64,000 bases of DNA from Spisula solida (taxonomy: Eukaryota > Mollusca > Bivalvia > Venerida > Mactridae), in assembly GCA_947247005.1 (NCBI GenBank), contig OX365950.1, positions 49,204,761 through 49,268,760 of the forward strand. The letters run 5' to 3'. A model generated the notes under the pieces. That model saw nothing but the letters and a program-made list of their open reading frames with translations, was not told the DNA's origin and did no database searches. Every line of letters starts with the position of its first letter. Positions within the stretch are counted from its first letter, which is position 1. The translations under genes and the position numbers were made by a program. Of this stretch, positions 36,901-47,420 are shown piece after piece.

Positions 36901-39900
36901 TGCCGGATTACGAGTCTCGGAATAGTATACAGGGCTTGATTCCGGCATTAAGTAAGTTATGGTATGAGGAATATTGCCATAAAAACACACACTTAGATTA
37001 TGTTGGTATTTGCATTCTGATGTACAGTCGGGATCTGCAAGGACGACGGTATCTTGTCAATGAAACTTTGCGTACTTGTAATAACGTCATCCTACATTAG
37101 TGGTATGAGAATATGCAATAAGGAAAGCTACCTAAATATAAGTGTGGTTCTGGTAACATAATGGGAAAGGCGGAAACTATTTATTTCTTCATACTTTGAT
37201 TTTTCTAAGAATAACAGTTTGACAATTATGTAATTGGTAGAAACGGAATACACTTTACAAGTTTTTGGAACTTATTAAAACATTACTATTATCTGCTTGA
37301 ACCAATGTATGTCGGGTTCGGTTACCATGTTTTATATTTTAGCTAATAGTATTTCGGAAGTCTGTGCGTAGTCTTGGAGTGTTGTCTATCAAATCTGTAC
37401 ATTCCTTGAACATGTACAGCCATTGCTTTTATGTTGTATGATTATGTTATTACAGAAAATGGGACGGTTAATTGTGTCTACAGTGTTAAAAGTGGTAATG
37501 AAAAGGTTGTGTATACGTACAATTTAGACGATACCGTAGATGAAAGTACCAATTACCGATTTACTTGCATGGTAAATATTTATGCTTAAACATGTTTTGT
37601 ATCATATTCATAACCTCTTTCGTGTGACTAGATTTGTCTTGCAATTTAGTTGGGTCTTAATTGACCGGACCTTTGTTATACCGAGTCTCTTTCTAAAACG
37701 CCTACACATAGTGCATGCTCAATGGTGCCAAACAGGAAGGTTGATTTTGAATGCAAATGCAATTAGCAAAGAGGAAATATACCAACCTCTTCAGAAGGAG
37801 TTTACTAGTATATCACTTGTGTAAGGTTCTCAAACCACAACGGAACAGTTTGTGTGACTGTGTGTGCGTATTTTACTATGTTATCTTAACCTGATAAAAA
37901 TCTTATGGAAAGCCATTGTTCAACTTTTGCAAGTTCGCTATATACACTATAGGAAAGTTCATTTTTAGGCTGTCCGACATTTCGTCAGTTCGGAAGTTCG
38001 CCAGTTGGGCAATTCGTCACTTGGACAGTTTGGAACTCGAACCGTCCAACGAACGAGTGGTGAACTGTCCAATTGTCGAAGTTCCCAACTGGCGAACTGG
38101 CGAAATGCCTAAAATGAACTTTCCTATAGATTATAGAGTGAACTTACACAAGCTGTACTACGTCTTTCCATATAATATTGATTAATATTTTATTACAGGT
38201 TATAAGGATGAGTGGAAGCAGGGTTTATTTAACACAGTATCCACAAGAGTGTCACTCCAATCAGACATCAACATATGTTTTATCTCCAGGAACGGTAGTT
38301 GACCTCAAAGCCAAACGTATGTTAAGTTCTCCTCTACTTCATTAAGACAATATTGCTATCCAACCAATAAGCACACCATTGTATAACATGCACGTATATG
38401 TTTAGACGAAACAACTTGGGTTATATTGCACAACATTTCTTAAATACGAATTTGAGGATTGTCCTTGTGATTCGTTATTGTTTGTTAGCTTTTATCCCGG
38501 TAATCTTTGACTGAATGACAGCACAGCCTGTCGGAGTGCAGTATTTGTTTTTGTAATTTTTGCCTTTCGCCTCGCAGTGCATGTTTGTGCTATCTTGCGG
38601 TCTACTGTTTCTGCTGAGTTCTGCTTTCATTTCGAGATAGCCTCACATAACCTGCTGATAACGTCTTAAACAGTTTCTATATGTATATATATGTACTTTG
38701 ATTGGCATTGAACATTGACATTAAAACATGCTTAAACAAATATCTATTTTCTGTTTTCAGTGACTTGTGGTAAGTAGCAATTTGATCATATATGTATACC
38801 TGTGCTAGGTCTAACATTATCCTAACTACTGTTCAGTGATATTTGTTGTCATGCCCCTCTAGTATATATCCTCGTAACAATGTACGATCGTACACTCAGC
38901 CAGTTTTCTAATTGGTCACTTTTAAAACCCAAAGTACTTTTAACTGTAACGATATGTTTTGATAATATTTTGCACACATAAATTACGTTTTAGGCCGATT
39001 AATTAATGCCGAGCATAGCCTTTACTTGCCAGTCAGCTTTCTGCTGAAATATGGCAGGCATATGAGTGCCTCCACCCGTATTTGAACCAGATTAGACGGC
39101 AAACGCGTTAACTTTTGAACTACGGAGGCACACAGTTGATATATCGCATTATATATTGAATGACTCTCGTTCATATAAGTTTACTGTGTAAAATGGCATT
39201 GTTCGAAAGGCCAATCCTGCAATCGTCACTGAGAATGGGCGTCAACCATACAAATACTACGTGTCCCGGTTGCTGGTTTAAAATATGAACTTCTATAACA
39301 TCACTTAACATTGGCCAACAAACCCATGTTCCTATAGTTCCCGTCTAACAAATGCCTATTGCTTTCTCTATAGTTTACTCATCTTTACGCTACTGATATA
39401 ACAATAAATGCGGTTACTGACTTTACAACTATAGAATAAGAGAACTCTTTTCGTGTGAGTGAGTTATTCATATTTCATTGAACTCATTTATAACGTCCGA
39501 TTTATAAAGAACATTTTGTGTTAGTGTTGGTTCTCCTTATACTGTCAACTGTGTACCGAATTCTTTGTTCGATATTTTGCTCTTCATAATAACTTAGATA
39601 TGGCGATACATTATTTATCCGTATCAAATATTTACTTAGAATTTACTATGTCCGCGTTATGTGCTTGCTCTCGCTTGATTTATAATCATTGTCTGTAATA
39701 TTTTGTACCACAGAGCTACAGAGGCACACGTGTAATTGACTTATCAACCAATTCATTAAAAATTCAAAATCATTTGAAAAGAGTGGCTGTGTGCATATGT
39801 GGGGAAATGCCACATGTGCTATTCAATCTTACATTCAATGATTTGTTCAGAATTGTTTTTGTGTTTTAATATGTACTTTTCACGTGGCTATTTCGTCTGC

Positions 39901-41000
39901 ATTCGGTGTCAAAGTCTGCTATTACATAAATGGTTCGTGTCAGCGTGCTGAAATGTAGATGTCGCTGTTATGTGTTGGAACTTTGAAACTTGTGTTCGCT
40001 CTTATCGTTTGATGCGAATCCACGGAGGTCATTGCATCACTCACGTGTTCGGAGGCGTTTAAACTTCGTGTTGCCACCCATTTGTTGTCCTTTTCCTTTC
40101 AACTTTCTGAAAATGAAAGGCGAATACCGGTACGCGGCAATTGTTAAAATGTGTCAATAGAAATGTAAGATTTTACTATGTATTGTACGAAAATAATCTT
40201 TAATTTTGTGACTTTTAGAGTTGCTTTAAATATATATAGTATTGTTTACTTGTTTAGTTGGGTTAATTGTCTACTTTTTAGGATTTCTGACATCTTAAAC
40301 TAGGTATTGAAGCCTTTTTACTTTTGGAACTGCGGATCTTTTACTTGTTTAGTTGGGCATTGTGCCTTGTACGTGTTTTACGTTTTCTGTGCTTGGCTGG
40401 TTCAGGTGGGCATTGTGTTATGTATGTTTTTAATGTTTTCAGTGTTTGGCTGGTTTAGTTGAGTGCTGCCTTCCTTGTCAGACTTAATATTATCTTTTTG
40501 TATTTAACAGGACCATAATTTTTATGTTTTTATTTACAGTGCCGTCAAGTGCGGAAGAGGCCGTCTCACAGGCTGGCCTTGTGGCAGGCATGGTTGTTCT
40601 AGTCATCGTTCTTTTAGCAGCTGGTGCAGTGGTAGGTTACTACATTTATACTAAGAAGTTCAAAAAGGTTGATCCCAATGAGAAACGGGTGATAGATAAG
40701 AAGGATAGAGATGGCGAGCAAGACCACAGAGTGACCGATGCCGTGACTCCAAGTGTCGTACACACAGACATGAAGAGTCCGAAAACTAGCGGGTCGCACG
40801 GTAAGATCACACAACTATTAGGGCCAGAATATACCATGACAAATGCATGCGATGATGCTAAAACTGGCACTGAAGATGAAGATGTGCCTGAGTCTGCGCG
40901 GAGGTTACCTGCGCTCGTGACCGGAAGCACACCACGTGACGCTCTGACGTCACCGCTTGATACACAATTGCAAAAACCTCAGTTGCCACCGATTCCATAA
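27947..41000 (+). CDS. Nine-exon gene for a type I membrane protein with a cysteine-rich ectodomain (439 aa)
   Basis: Exons: 27947-27998, 31772-31937, 33755-33855, 35064-35198, 36477-36638, 37456-37571, 38199-38316, 38761-38769 and 40540-41000. All introns are GT-AG and phases match throughout, giving 1320 nt in one frame. Exon 1 encodes a signal peptide (17 residues, MNNLIISV start). The ectodomain begins with a CTFP...TW motif and has 12 cysteines, including the CPDD...DTCSN...DVCSD...DTCST set in exon 5. A TM helix lies at about 299-323 in the last exon, followed by a tail of about 115 residues rich in Asp, Thr and Pro that ends PPIP. The cysteine pattern recalls uncharacterised invertebrate extracellular domains (Pfam DUF704x type, from memory, unverified). 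Function unknown. It lies next to the Ig receptor array, but on the other strand and with many introns. Upstream untranslated exons are possible. Confidence 0.85.
28208..28370 (+). repeat. Minisatellite, three units of about 46 bp in intron 1
   Basis: The unit contains 'aacctgggacctaccgcacc' followed by 'caaagcgggcactct' and 'ctactagtct'. The second unit has an extra internal duplication of about 19 bp (acaaagcgggcactctact). No coding role is evident. Confidence 0.85.
28704..28789 (-). tRNA. tRNA-Lys(TTT) with 13-nt intron (copy 1)
   Basis: On the minus strand the 7-bp acceptor stem is GCCCGGC paired with GTTGGGC, with discriminator G. The A box is TAGCTCAGTCGG and the B box GGTTCAAGTCC. Anticodon loop CTTTTA|A with TTT at positions 34-36, within stem TCAGA/TCTGA. 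A 13-nt insert (taggtgacatgat) lies between positions 37 and 38, the canonical nuclear tRNA intron site. Removing it leaves a 73-nt tRNA. A TTTT Pol III terminator follows at 28695-28698. It is nested antisense in intron 1 of the plus-strand membrane gene. Confidence 0.95.
28918..29030 (-). pseudogene. Truncated tRNA-Lys copy with conserved 5' flank
   Basis: Only 15 bases of the tRNA 5' end (ctgagctagccgggc at 28918-28932) remain. The following sequence still matches the 5' flank of the intact tRNA at 29858-29943 (gaacttg, ctacaaacatgcacgc and acatgcagaaaagtaat blocks). This is a broken third unit of a tandem duplication. Confidence 0.85.
29176..29553. mobile_element. MITE with TIR ttaaagccacatta (copy 1)
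   Basis: Left end ttaaagctacattaggcctt, right end aatgtggctttaa. Homologous over its length to 32785-33191 (shared 'cttaaacg', 'cagttggtt', 'attttgtcatcca' and 'gggagagataatgtggcttt' blocks). No coding capacity. Confidence 0.8.
29858..29943 (-). tRNA. tRNA-Lys(TTT) with 13-nt intron (copy 2)
   Basis: The mature region is identical to the copy at 28704-28789. The intron here is tagattacatgat and differs at a few positions from copy 1, again placed between positions 37 and 38. A TTTT terminator lies at 29849-29852. Both flanks are recognisably homologous to those of copy 1, so the genes arose by local duplication of about 1.15 kb. Identity of the mature part alongside intron and flank divergence suggests both are functional. 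Confidence 0.95.
30544..30900 (-). pseudogene. LINE reverse-transcriptase C-terminal relic with in-frame stop
   Basis: Translation on the minus strand gives the C-terminal end of a non-LTR retrotransposon polyprotein: SRKINYYRHVI, GLAKTIMQGTVNG, RRRDRQKKRWDSNIT, then a TAG at 30676-30678, then WTGLSISECLREEENR and WRQLAWIYP, ending at a natural stop at 30544. The order 'RK-x-x-Y-x-HV...TI-QGTV-G-RRRGRQ-KRW-NI-EWTGL' is a common LINE C-terminus in molluscs. The TAG probably replaced the GAG of 'EWTGL'. No catalytic domain remains. It lies in intron 1 of the plus-strand gene. Confidence 0.85.
31354..31372 (+). repeat. Poly(G) run of 19
   Basis: Nineteen consecutive G residues in intron 1 of the plus-strand gene, about 400 bp before exon 2. 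Candidate G-quadruplex on the coding strand; the length may be inexact because of sequencing slippage. Confidence 0.9.
31981..32206. mobile_element. Foldback MITE with TIR aagcctaggtcccact (copy 3)
   Basis: Ends aaagcctaggtcccactg and cagtgggacctaggctt are exact inverses over about 17 bp. It starts only about 40 bp after exon 2 of the plus-strand gene. Confidence 0.88.
32785..33191. mobile_element. MITE with TIR ttaaagccacatta (copy 2)
   Basis: Ends ttaaagccacattaggcctt and aatgtggctttata. Homologous to 29176-29553; it lies in intron 2 of the plus-strand gene. Confidence 0.8.
34509..34982. mobile_element. Foldback MITE with TIR atcgctggcttagaat (copy 3)
   Basis: Left atcgctggcttagaattaga, right cttattcaaagccagcgat. 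At 474 bp it is longer than its relatives, with extra sequence at about 34730-34940. It ends about 80 bp before exon 4 of the plus-strand gene. Confidence 0.8.
36686..36745 (+). repeat. Dispersed 'caatccaaagccacacagaaacg' repeat
   Basis: The same block occurs at about 45715-45790 in this orientation and inverted at about 16418-16478 and 50088-50172, always next to a 'gcgctagcca'- or 'gtgactag'-like word. Class unknown. Confidence 0.7.
37947..38129. mobile_element. Palindromic MITE in intron 6 of the plus-strand gene
   Basis: Left ctataggaaagttcattttt and right aaaatgaactttcctatag are inverse. The interior is made of imperfect repeats of 'agttcgccagttgg'-type words, also arranged as an inverse pair, so the whole 183 bp folds back. 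It ends about 70 bp before exon 7. Confidence 0.85.
38761..38769 (+). other. Candidate 9-nt microexon of the plus-strand gene
   Basis: The sequence tttctgttttcag|tgacttgtg|gtaagtag has a strong acceptor and donor around nine bases. Inclusion keeps the frame and changes Leu to Leu-Thr-Cys-Val; skipping also keeps the frame. Inclusion raises the ectodomain cysteine count from 11 to 12, which favours its use. Confidence 0.6.
39020..39135 (-). mobile_element. tRNA-derived SINE (copy 3) plus head fragment nearby
   Basis: On the minus strand it starts 'gtgcctccgtagttcaaaag', a mutated form of the tRNA-like head at 21792, and ends in 'ctgactggcaagtaaagg'. A separate head fragment (accacagagctacagaggca) lies at about 39712-39735. 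Both are in the last intron of the plus-strand gene. Confidence 0.7.
40345..40500 (+). repeat. Composite dispersed repeat, two tandem partial units
   Basis: The blocks 'gttgggcattgtgccttgta', 'tgcttggctggttcaggtgg' and 'gggcattgtgttatgtatg' repeat, followed by 'gagtgctgccttccttgtca'. It ends about 40 bp before the last exon of the plus-strand gene, so it may affect that acceptor. Confidence 0.7.
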
Positions 41001-41936
41001 ATTGGATATCGGTATTATTTAAAATACCACTTTTTATGCTGCTTATAAGCTTAGACAACCCATATATGAATACGTATTGAGTGTAGATTGAATCATTACT
41101 AGAAGTTATTCCAATTGCATTTCATTATATTCTTTAACTTATGTTTGTTTTCATCTATTTTGAAACTGTAAGTTACATGTGAGTGCATTCATGGCCATCA
41201 GTGACACGTGTGTTTTGTAATCACATTTATCATTATTTTTTATATCAGTATTGCAAGAAAAGATGCTAATCGATTGTTACGTTCCATAAATGATGGAGTA
41301 TTTTAAAGTACATGTATACGTTTCTAGACCAGACTTCAATTATTTTGAAATTGTGCAGCTACTTGCAATTTTAAAGAACCACAGTCTCAATTTCAAAACA
41401 AAAACGGACCGCTATTATGGTCGATTCGCTATTTTTGTATGGTCTTATTAATTAGCGAATGCTTTGCTAATGTGTAAATATTAACGAATGATTGTTCACG
41501 AACTAAGTAGATACATTCATTACTTACATACTGCCATTTAATAGTACTGAGAATTTGACTTGATCCTCGACTTTTTTTGTCATAATTTAAAAGGTGATAT
41601 ATTGTCTGCATTTAAAACAGCGGTTGTATGTTTTCATAAGCGATGAATATCATAAAGACATTCGAGGTGTAATACAAACACAAATCTAAAGGACCACTTT
41701 TGTACGACATGCTCGCGGAAATTGATATATTTAACGAAACAACCTTGTAAAAAATTCATGCAAAAATGTCAGGATCATGCCAAATTCTCTGTACTTTAGC
41801 AGACGTGGAATATTCATGTATTATAAGAAACGTTTTGTTTTTATCAATTCTCGTTTTGTTAAATGTATGCTGTGATAACTGTTTTCAACTGTATTGTTAC
41901 TGTTCTTTCTTTGTTATCTAACTCTTGTTTTTCAAA

Positions 41937-41942
41937 AATAAA
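41937..41942 (+). terminator. AATAAA poly(A) signal of the plus-strand membrane gene
   Basis: AATAAA about 940 nt after the stop codon, preceded and followed by T-rich sequence (ttccaacac...tgtgttaacttgtctgtgtg). It would give a 3' untranslated region of about 1 kb with no other feature in it. Confidence 0.55.
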
Positions 41943-42944
41943 CCTTTTCCAACACATGTGTTAACTTGTCTGTGTGTCTTACCTCCCCCGCAATAAGGAG
42001 AATAGCTTAGCTAACTTGAGCAAGCTATGTGAGCACTACACACTGAACCTTAACCAAAATGATTGGTTCGATGACTGGTTGTCACGCTGAGAATATTTTC
42101 CTGACATCCTTGAACATTGAACCACGATAGTCATTGGTATTTAAAACTCACGTCACACATGGCCTCGTTGCCACGTAGTCCTAAAATGTAATAATGTGCC
42201 AAGGGCATTTACCACGTAGTTAGAACGTAGTTGGTGTAAAGTAATGATAACACCCCAACCCTAGAATGGAGTCGTAGTACGACGTACGGAAATAGTGCAA
42301 GGCGTTCTCTGACTACCTTCCGGCTTTGCTAGAGTTCTACTACTTCTATCTACTTTTGTTGCTATGTAAATGGTTCGTCTACAGCACGTGTTTGATACTC
42401 TCTTATGGTGCTTACTACGTCCATGATACATTTGAAACGTGATGTCAGCAACTATGTAACTTTCAAATGGAGAACATACAAATGCTAAATTTTATTCTTT
42501 ACCATTTTGACCATGTCCATTTTGCGTCCATCATAACCTTCAGGACGTAATGATTTCTCAATGGTATAGGTTTTGTGTGACGTGGCCTTTTAAAACGAGA
42601 ACATAACACACCTTATATAGCTTTATTAATCAGATCACTAGCACACTCCTATAGTATGACAAACAAAGGTAAACCCACTCTATATCACAGTTGACACCGA
42701 ATTACGGCTAAGTAGTTCAACCTTAATACGTAGTTAATCGTCATTGCAAGAAATCGTGGATTATAATATTTTTTACTAAATATTATACTAAAGTTACTTA
42801 ATTATCTAATACTTTTTAAAAGTTCTTACGATTGATTATTCACAAATCAACTAGTAAGATACGGAATATATTTAATTTCTTTTAGCCCGATAGCGACCAA
42901 GTAGAATTGCCTCCCTTTAAACTTTCAATCAACCACTACTGCAG
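41943..42944. other. Spacer before the TP-repeat gene
   Basis: It should contain the promoter and missing first exon or exons of the gene ending at 44668. I could not choose an exon with confidence; no known repeat was recognised. Confidence 0.35.
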
Positions 42945-44668
42945 GAACACGAAGACATAAAAGAATTGGCATAAAGAAAGTGTCCGGACCAGTCGTACCT
43001 CTTCCACAGGTTGATAGTCATATAACACCTAATGCAAGACGTCGTAAACTTGAAAAAATGTCATTGATCACCCCAAGAACATTACGTAATTCAGCATCTA
43101 ATGATAAAGTGACATCTAACCATAATGGCAAACCAACAACTCAAGACGACAATGAAGGACCAAAAGTCGATACTGCACCCGTTATGTTACAATTACCTTT
43201 ATCAAGAGAGGAGACGTTTAGATCTAACGCAATTTCTAGATGCAGCACAATCTTTGAAGATAAAATAGGTATTGAAATACCGCAAACACCTATGGCTCCT
43301 GTTCCACAAACACCTAAGACACCTCTTCCTCCACGGACACCTAAAACAACTGTTCCTCCGCGAACGCCTAGGGCATCTGTTCCACCGAGAACACCTAAGA
43401 CTTCTGCTCCACCAAGAACACCTAAGGCATTCGTTCCGCCGAGAACACCTAAGGCATTCGTTCCGCCTCGAACACCTAAGACTTCTGCTCCGCCGAGAAC
43501 ACCTAAGGCTTCTGTTCCACCCAGAACACCTAGGACTTCCGTGCCCACAACGCCAAGTAAACGAGCTAGAAGTCGACCATCTTTCACTAGACAATCTAAC
43601 AGATCGAGAAAAAGTGTGACTGCAGAGAGTAGACGGCAAAGTAAGCAGCCAACACTTACTGTCGGCGCGTTAGATAATTCGAAAAATAAATATGTCAAAT
43701 ATGCGAAGGCCGTTTTTAAAGATGCCGGTACAGTGTATAAAAAGAAAATCAAACTGGTAGGAAAAATACAAAAACGTAGACCAAGTGCAACTAATAAATC
43801 TATAAGATTAAACACAGTTATGAAAGATAAGGTAGAAGAAAGCAATACAGAGATGAACGATAAAAGCGACGAGAAAATTCCGGTGAATGCAATGTCCATA
43901 TTTGATATGGTCAAAGAACTTCCACGGCCAAAAGTGGAACCAGTTAAAACCGAACATACCGAACCTGAACCTATCCCGGAGCCTAAACTTGAACATATTC
44001 CTGAAGTTATACCCGAACCTATACCTATATCTGAACCTAAACTTGAACCACTTAAAGTCGAAATTAAACAGGATAAGTTTATATATGACAATACAGATGA
44101 CAATTTCTTCATGTGTTCAAATGATGAGGATAATGCATACAAGGAGTTTATGGAAAAGCGCAAACAAGAACACGAAGCAGCCGTCAAGTTAAACAACGCA
44201 TTTCGCAATAAAAACAGACTTCCTTCGACAGTGCCATTTGTTAAAAATCGGTCAAAGAACGAAAAGCTAAATTCTGATGATAAACAATCAAAATCATCAG
44301 GATTAGCGAAATTGTTTAAAAATGTAGAATCGATAGCGAGGTTAAGTGCACTTAAACAAAAGTTTACCTCATCTAAGAAGAATAACGAATCAAAATCATT
44401 GAAAAAATCAACGTTAGAGCATCAGGTATTAAGTAACATAGTTTATAACAATGATAGCAAATCAAATTATAAAATACAACACAGAAATCGACGCTTTCAA
44501 CGTGCAGTCAATTTGTCTAGAAATTTCGAGAGATTACCGACTTTGGTAAATTGGGTCGAATGTAGCGACATCTTATCTACGCCAGCAATGAGGATGCAGA
44601 ATAAAATCATTAACGAAGAATTAAAATATGACAGTGTAAGAAATCCAAAATTTGTGAGCTTCAAATGA
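42945..44668 (+). CDS. Large 3' exon of a basic, disordered TP[K/R]-repeat protein (about 574 codons)
   Basis: The frame is open from 42905. A cactactgcag acceptor at 42944 suggests the exon starts at 42945 with an upstream exon missing; the GTG at 42980 is not a plausible start, and the first in-frame ATG is at about 43058. Numbering from 42980: residues about 107-190 hold about eleven units of roughly 9 aa, 'PPRTPK(A/T)(S/F)V', giving many TP sites; 27-bp DNA units are nearly identical. Basic stretches follow (TPSKRARSR, KKKIKLVGK, IQKRRPS), then an acidic Pro-Glu region (EPEPIPEPKLE-type), then a Ser/Lys-rich part and a more ordered C-terminus (about 500-562, LPTLVNWVE). The basic clusters suggest nuclear location and the TP repeats suggest proline-directed phosphorylation; both are inference. 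Family not recognised. Confidence 0.75.
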
Positions 44669-44845
44669 TAACGGTATCATGGTACATTTGTCTTGGTTGT
44701 GATAAGTAGAATGCTGTACTTATGCAGATTTTCATTTGTACATAAAACATTCAAATTATGTTCATACTCTGAACACTTACACTCAGTATCAGTATCAGTG
44801 CTTGTGTCTGCCTGATGGTTATAGATTGTTGTTATATTACTATGT

Positions 44846-44851
44846 AATAAA
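44846..44851 (+). terminator. AATAAA poly(A) signal of the TP-repeat gene
   Basis: AATAAA about 180 nt after the stop codon at 44666-44668, in an AT-rich 3' region. Confidence 0.55.
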
Positions 44852-44868
44852 ACATATTTATTGCTTAT

Positions 44869-46049
44869 TCCTCTTGCGATCACTTCTCACTTTCATTAGA
44901 AAAACCCGCTACCGGTTTTGAACGACAATAATCAACACATTTCCAACAAGAGGAGCTCTTGCTTCCGCGATGTTTCCTGTATTATTAGAATAATATAACT
45001 GATATCGACAGGCACGTGGCTGTATTTAATATGTATAATGTTGTGATTTATTAATCATATGTGTAAATAATATTTCATTAATATTCATATGTCATAAAAC
45101 GTGAAAATGAATCATACTTTGCTTTCCATTATTATCTCCAATTACGGAAATGTTTTGAAAATGTGTGAAACATTGTCCGTTCTAATTGCAGTACATACAC
45201 ACATACACGTATATGGACATATTATGCAAATCAACAACAAACAAGCATAACTAAAAATAAATAAATATATCAGATTTATATAGCGCCTTTATGATTCAAA
45301 GGCACTTTACAGAATAGTGTTGCAGCCACAAGGGGCAGGTGCATCTTCTGCCAGTGCAAGTACAGCATGATCGGACCAAAGGGACAGACTGAGATCATGC
45401 TTAAAATGTGCATTCGACACACAGTAGTAGAAGGGTAGTGATATGGTACTTATTGCAAAAGAGACATATCACAAATAACAGTCCTATCTCGAGCCAAGTG
45501 ATGAATGGACATAATGTTCCGATACTACACAAATACGGGATGTTTGTTTTCCACTGAATGATTAATTGAGCACAGCCGAATTACAAATAAATCTACGATA
45601 CTGTCACACCTTCTGAGATATTATCCGATCATTCAGTCGATTTATTGTTTGTAGAGGTGATTGTCCGCGACTGACAACAATCCCAGAAGTACACTTTCTA
45701 CTATAAGTAAATATTGTAGCGCACAGACAACAATCCAAAGCCACACAGAAACGACGGCAGCGCCTAGCCATCAACGCAAGGGTCAGACATAGAACGAACC
45801 ATCCACATTCCCAAAAATGTACTTTTCAAGTAAACCTATAATTATACTCACTCCGCAATGAACAACACACTGTGGACTTCGAATTATGTGCATAATTAAC
45901 CATAAAGAGAGGTAATTAACAATGATAAGTACACTGAAGTTTCGTATACTTTTGTATTTTAAAACATAGACAGGCTCCATATCGTCGCATTCTTTTTTTG
46001 ACTTCTTAGATGTCAATATTTACTTATACCATAGTGTTATGTTTCATAT
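44869..46049. other. Gene-free spacer with repeats
   Basis: Contains a 'cagatttatatagcgccttt' dispersed repeat of a type common in marine invertebrates at about 45265-45330, and one 'caatccaaagc' repeat at about 45715-45790. No gene seen. Confidence 0.5.
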
Positions 46050-47195
46050 ACTAGAACCTAGTTTGTATATGGCCACATATTTTTACTGTGTTGTCATGTC
46101 TTCACGTAAGGTTATGACCAGATCATGTGGAATGAGACATACGTTGTGTACGGACATGATGAAACTTATGCCACATGACTGCAACCAACCTGTAATAATG
46201 AAAAATCTATTATTTGGATGGAATAGTAGAAAAAAGGAAATAAGAATAACACATACTATTATAAAGCATTTAGTTCGTATCGTTCATTTCAGAACATGGT
46301 TCACGTTTATAGCAGACATGTCCTTTGCATCTATGGCCAATAACCTCTTTGTGGTTCACGAATAAAACATATCAGGATAATCTTCTTTGTGGATAAAAAC
46401 ATCTTAGTCAAGCATGCTGTTACAAAGGATCTTCCAAATGCATTAAACAGATATGGTAGCAACAATCGCATGCTGTATTAAATGCAATGTCATACACCAC
46501 CAAATAGACAAACAAAGCGCAACATTGACACAAGCAGTTTTTTTCATCAGCATGCTTTTGCATGTGAAACAATTTGAATCCTTAAAAAAAGCTTGATAAT
46601 GAACTATTTGTTAGACAGACTACAAAGGAGTGCATGCATCATCTTTTAATCATGTTAAATAAATCGCCGAACACAAAACCATTATCTCCAATATTTAACC
46701 AGTCGACCAGGAGTTAATAACACAAATAAGTCAAGTTTCGATGTTTTATATCGCATGATAACATGGAAAGTTTTTCTTCTTCCTAAATTACTTTTAAATA
46801 CATTTACAATTATGCATTATTACACACTTATATAATGACAGAATGTAATGCAAATGTTTCCCGAGTCTCAGTCATACACCCAGCTGTCAATCTAGCCAGT
46901 AAGCATTTAATCACAGTAAGTTTTGACTTTCATGAAATGTAAATAACTATCAAACATACCAATGGAAAATCCACATTACACTATGATAATAATGTAATGC
47001 AAAGACGATTCAAAATCAAACAGAATCGGTCACAACGCATAGCCAACCATGCAAGATACAAAAGTACAATCCGTACTGTATCCCACAAAGAAAGAACATT
47101 TCAAGTACGTTTTATATACTGCCCTAAAATGAATGCCACACTGCATTGTTTCTTAAATTATACCTTAAAGGAAGGTAATTGAAAATAATAGCTTC

Positions 47196-47420
47196 TACGG
47201 ATTTTAATCAATATTTTGAGAAAACAAGAAAACACTCTCTGAAAACTTCTCTTTACTTTTGGACAAACAAGCTTTTAAACTTCAGTTTGGTCAACATGAC
47301 CACTTCGGATTTTCATTAAAATAGGCTCATAAGAAGCGCATTGAGATGCAGATGTCAAATACGCATGAGTCTTATAAGGTCGAAAGGAGTACTTACAACC
47401 TTCTAATTCTAAGCCAGCGA
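47196..47420. mobile_element. Foldback MITE with aagccagcga end (copy 4, left end lost)
   Basis: The right end ccttctaattctaagccagcga and interior 'gaaaacttctctttact' match the family at 4152, 14058 and 34509. The left terminal repeat is absent. Confidence 0.75.

Noticed and set aside
43202..43639. Arg/Ser/Cys-rich minus frame and Leu/His-rich plus frame 43272-43619
   Set aside because: Both are shadows of the same 27-bp repeat in other frames.
43141..44208. 355-codon open frame on the minus strand
   Set aside because: It is antisense to the TP-repeat coding exon; the repeat keeps all frames open, giving a Gly/Leu-Val pseudo-repeat with no domain.
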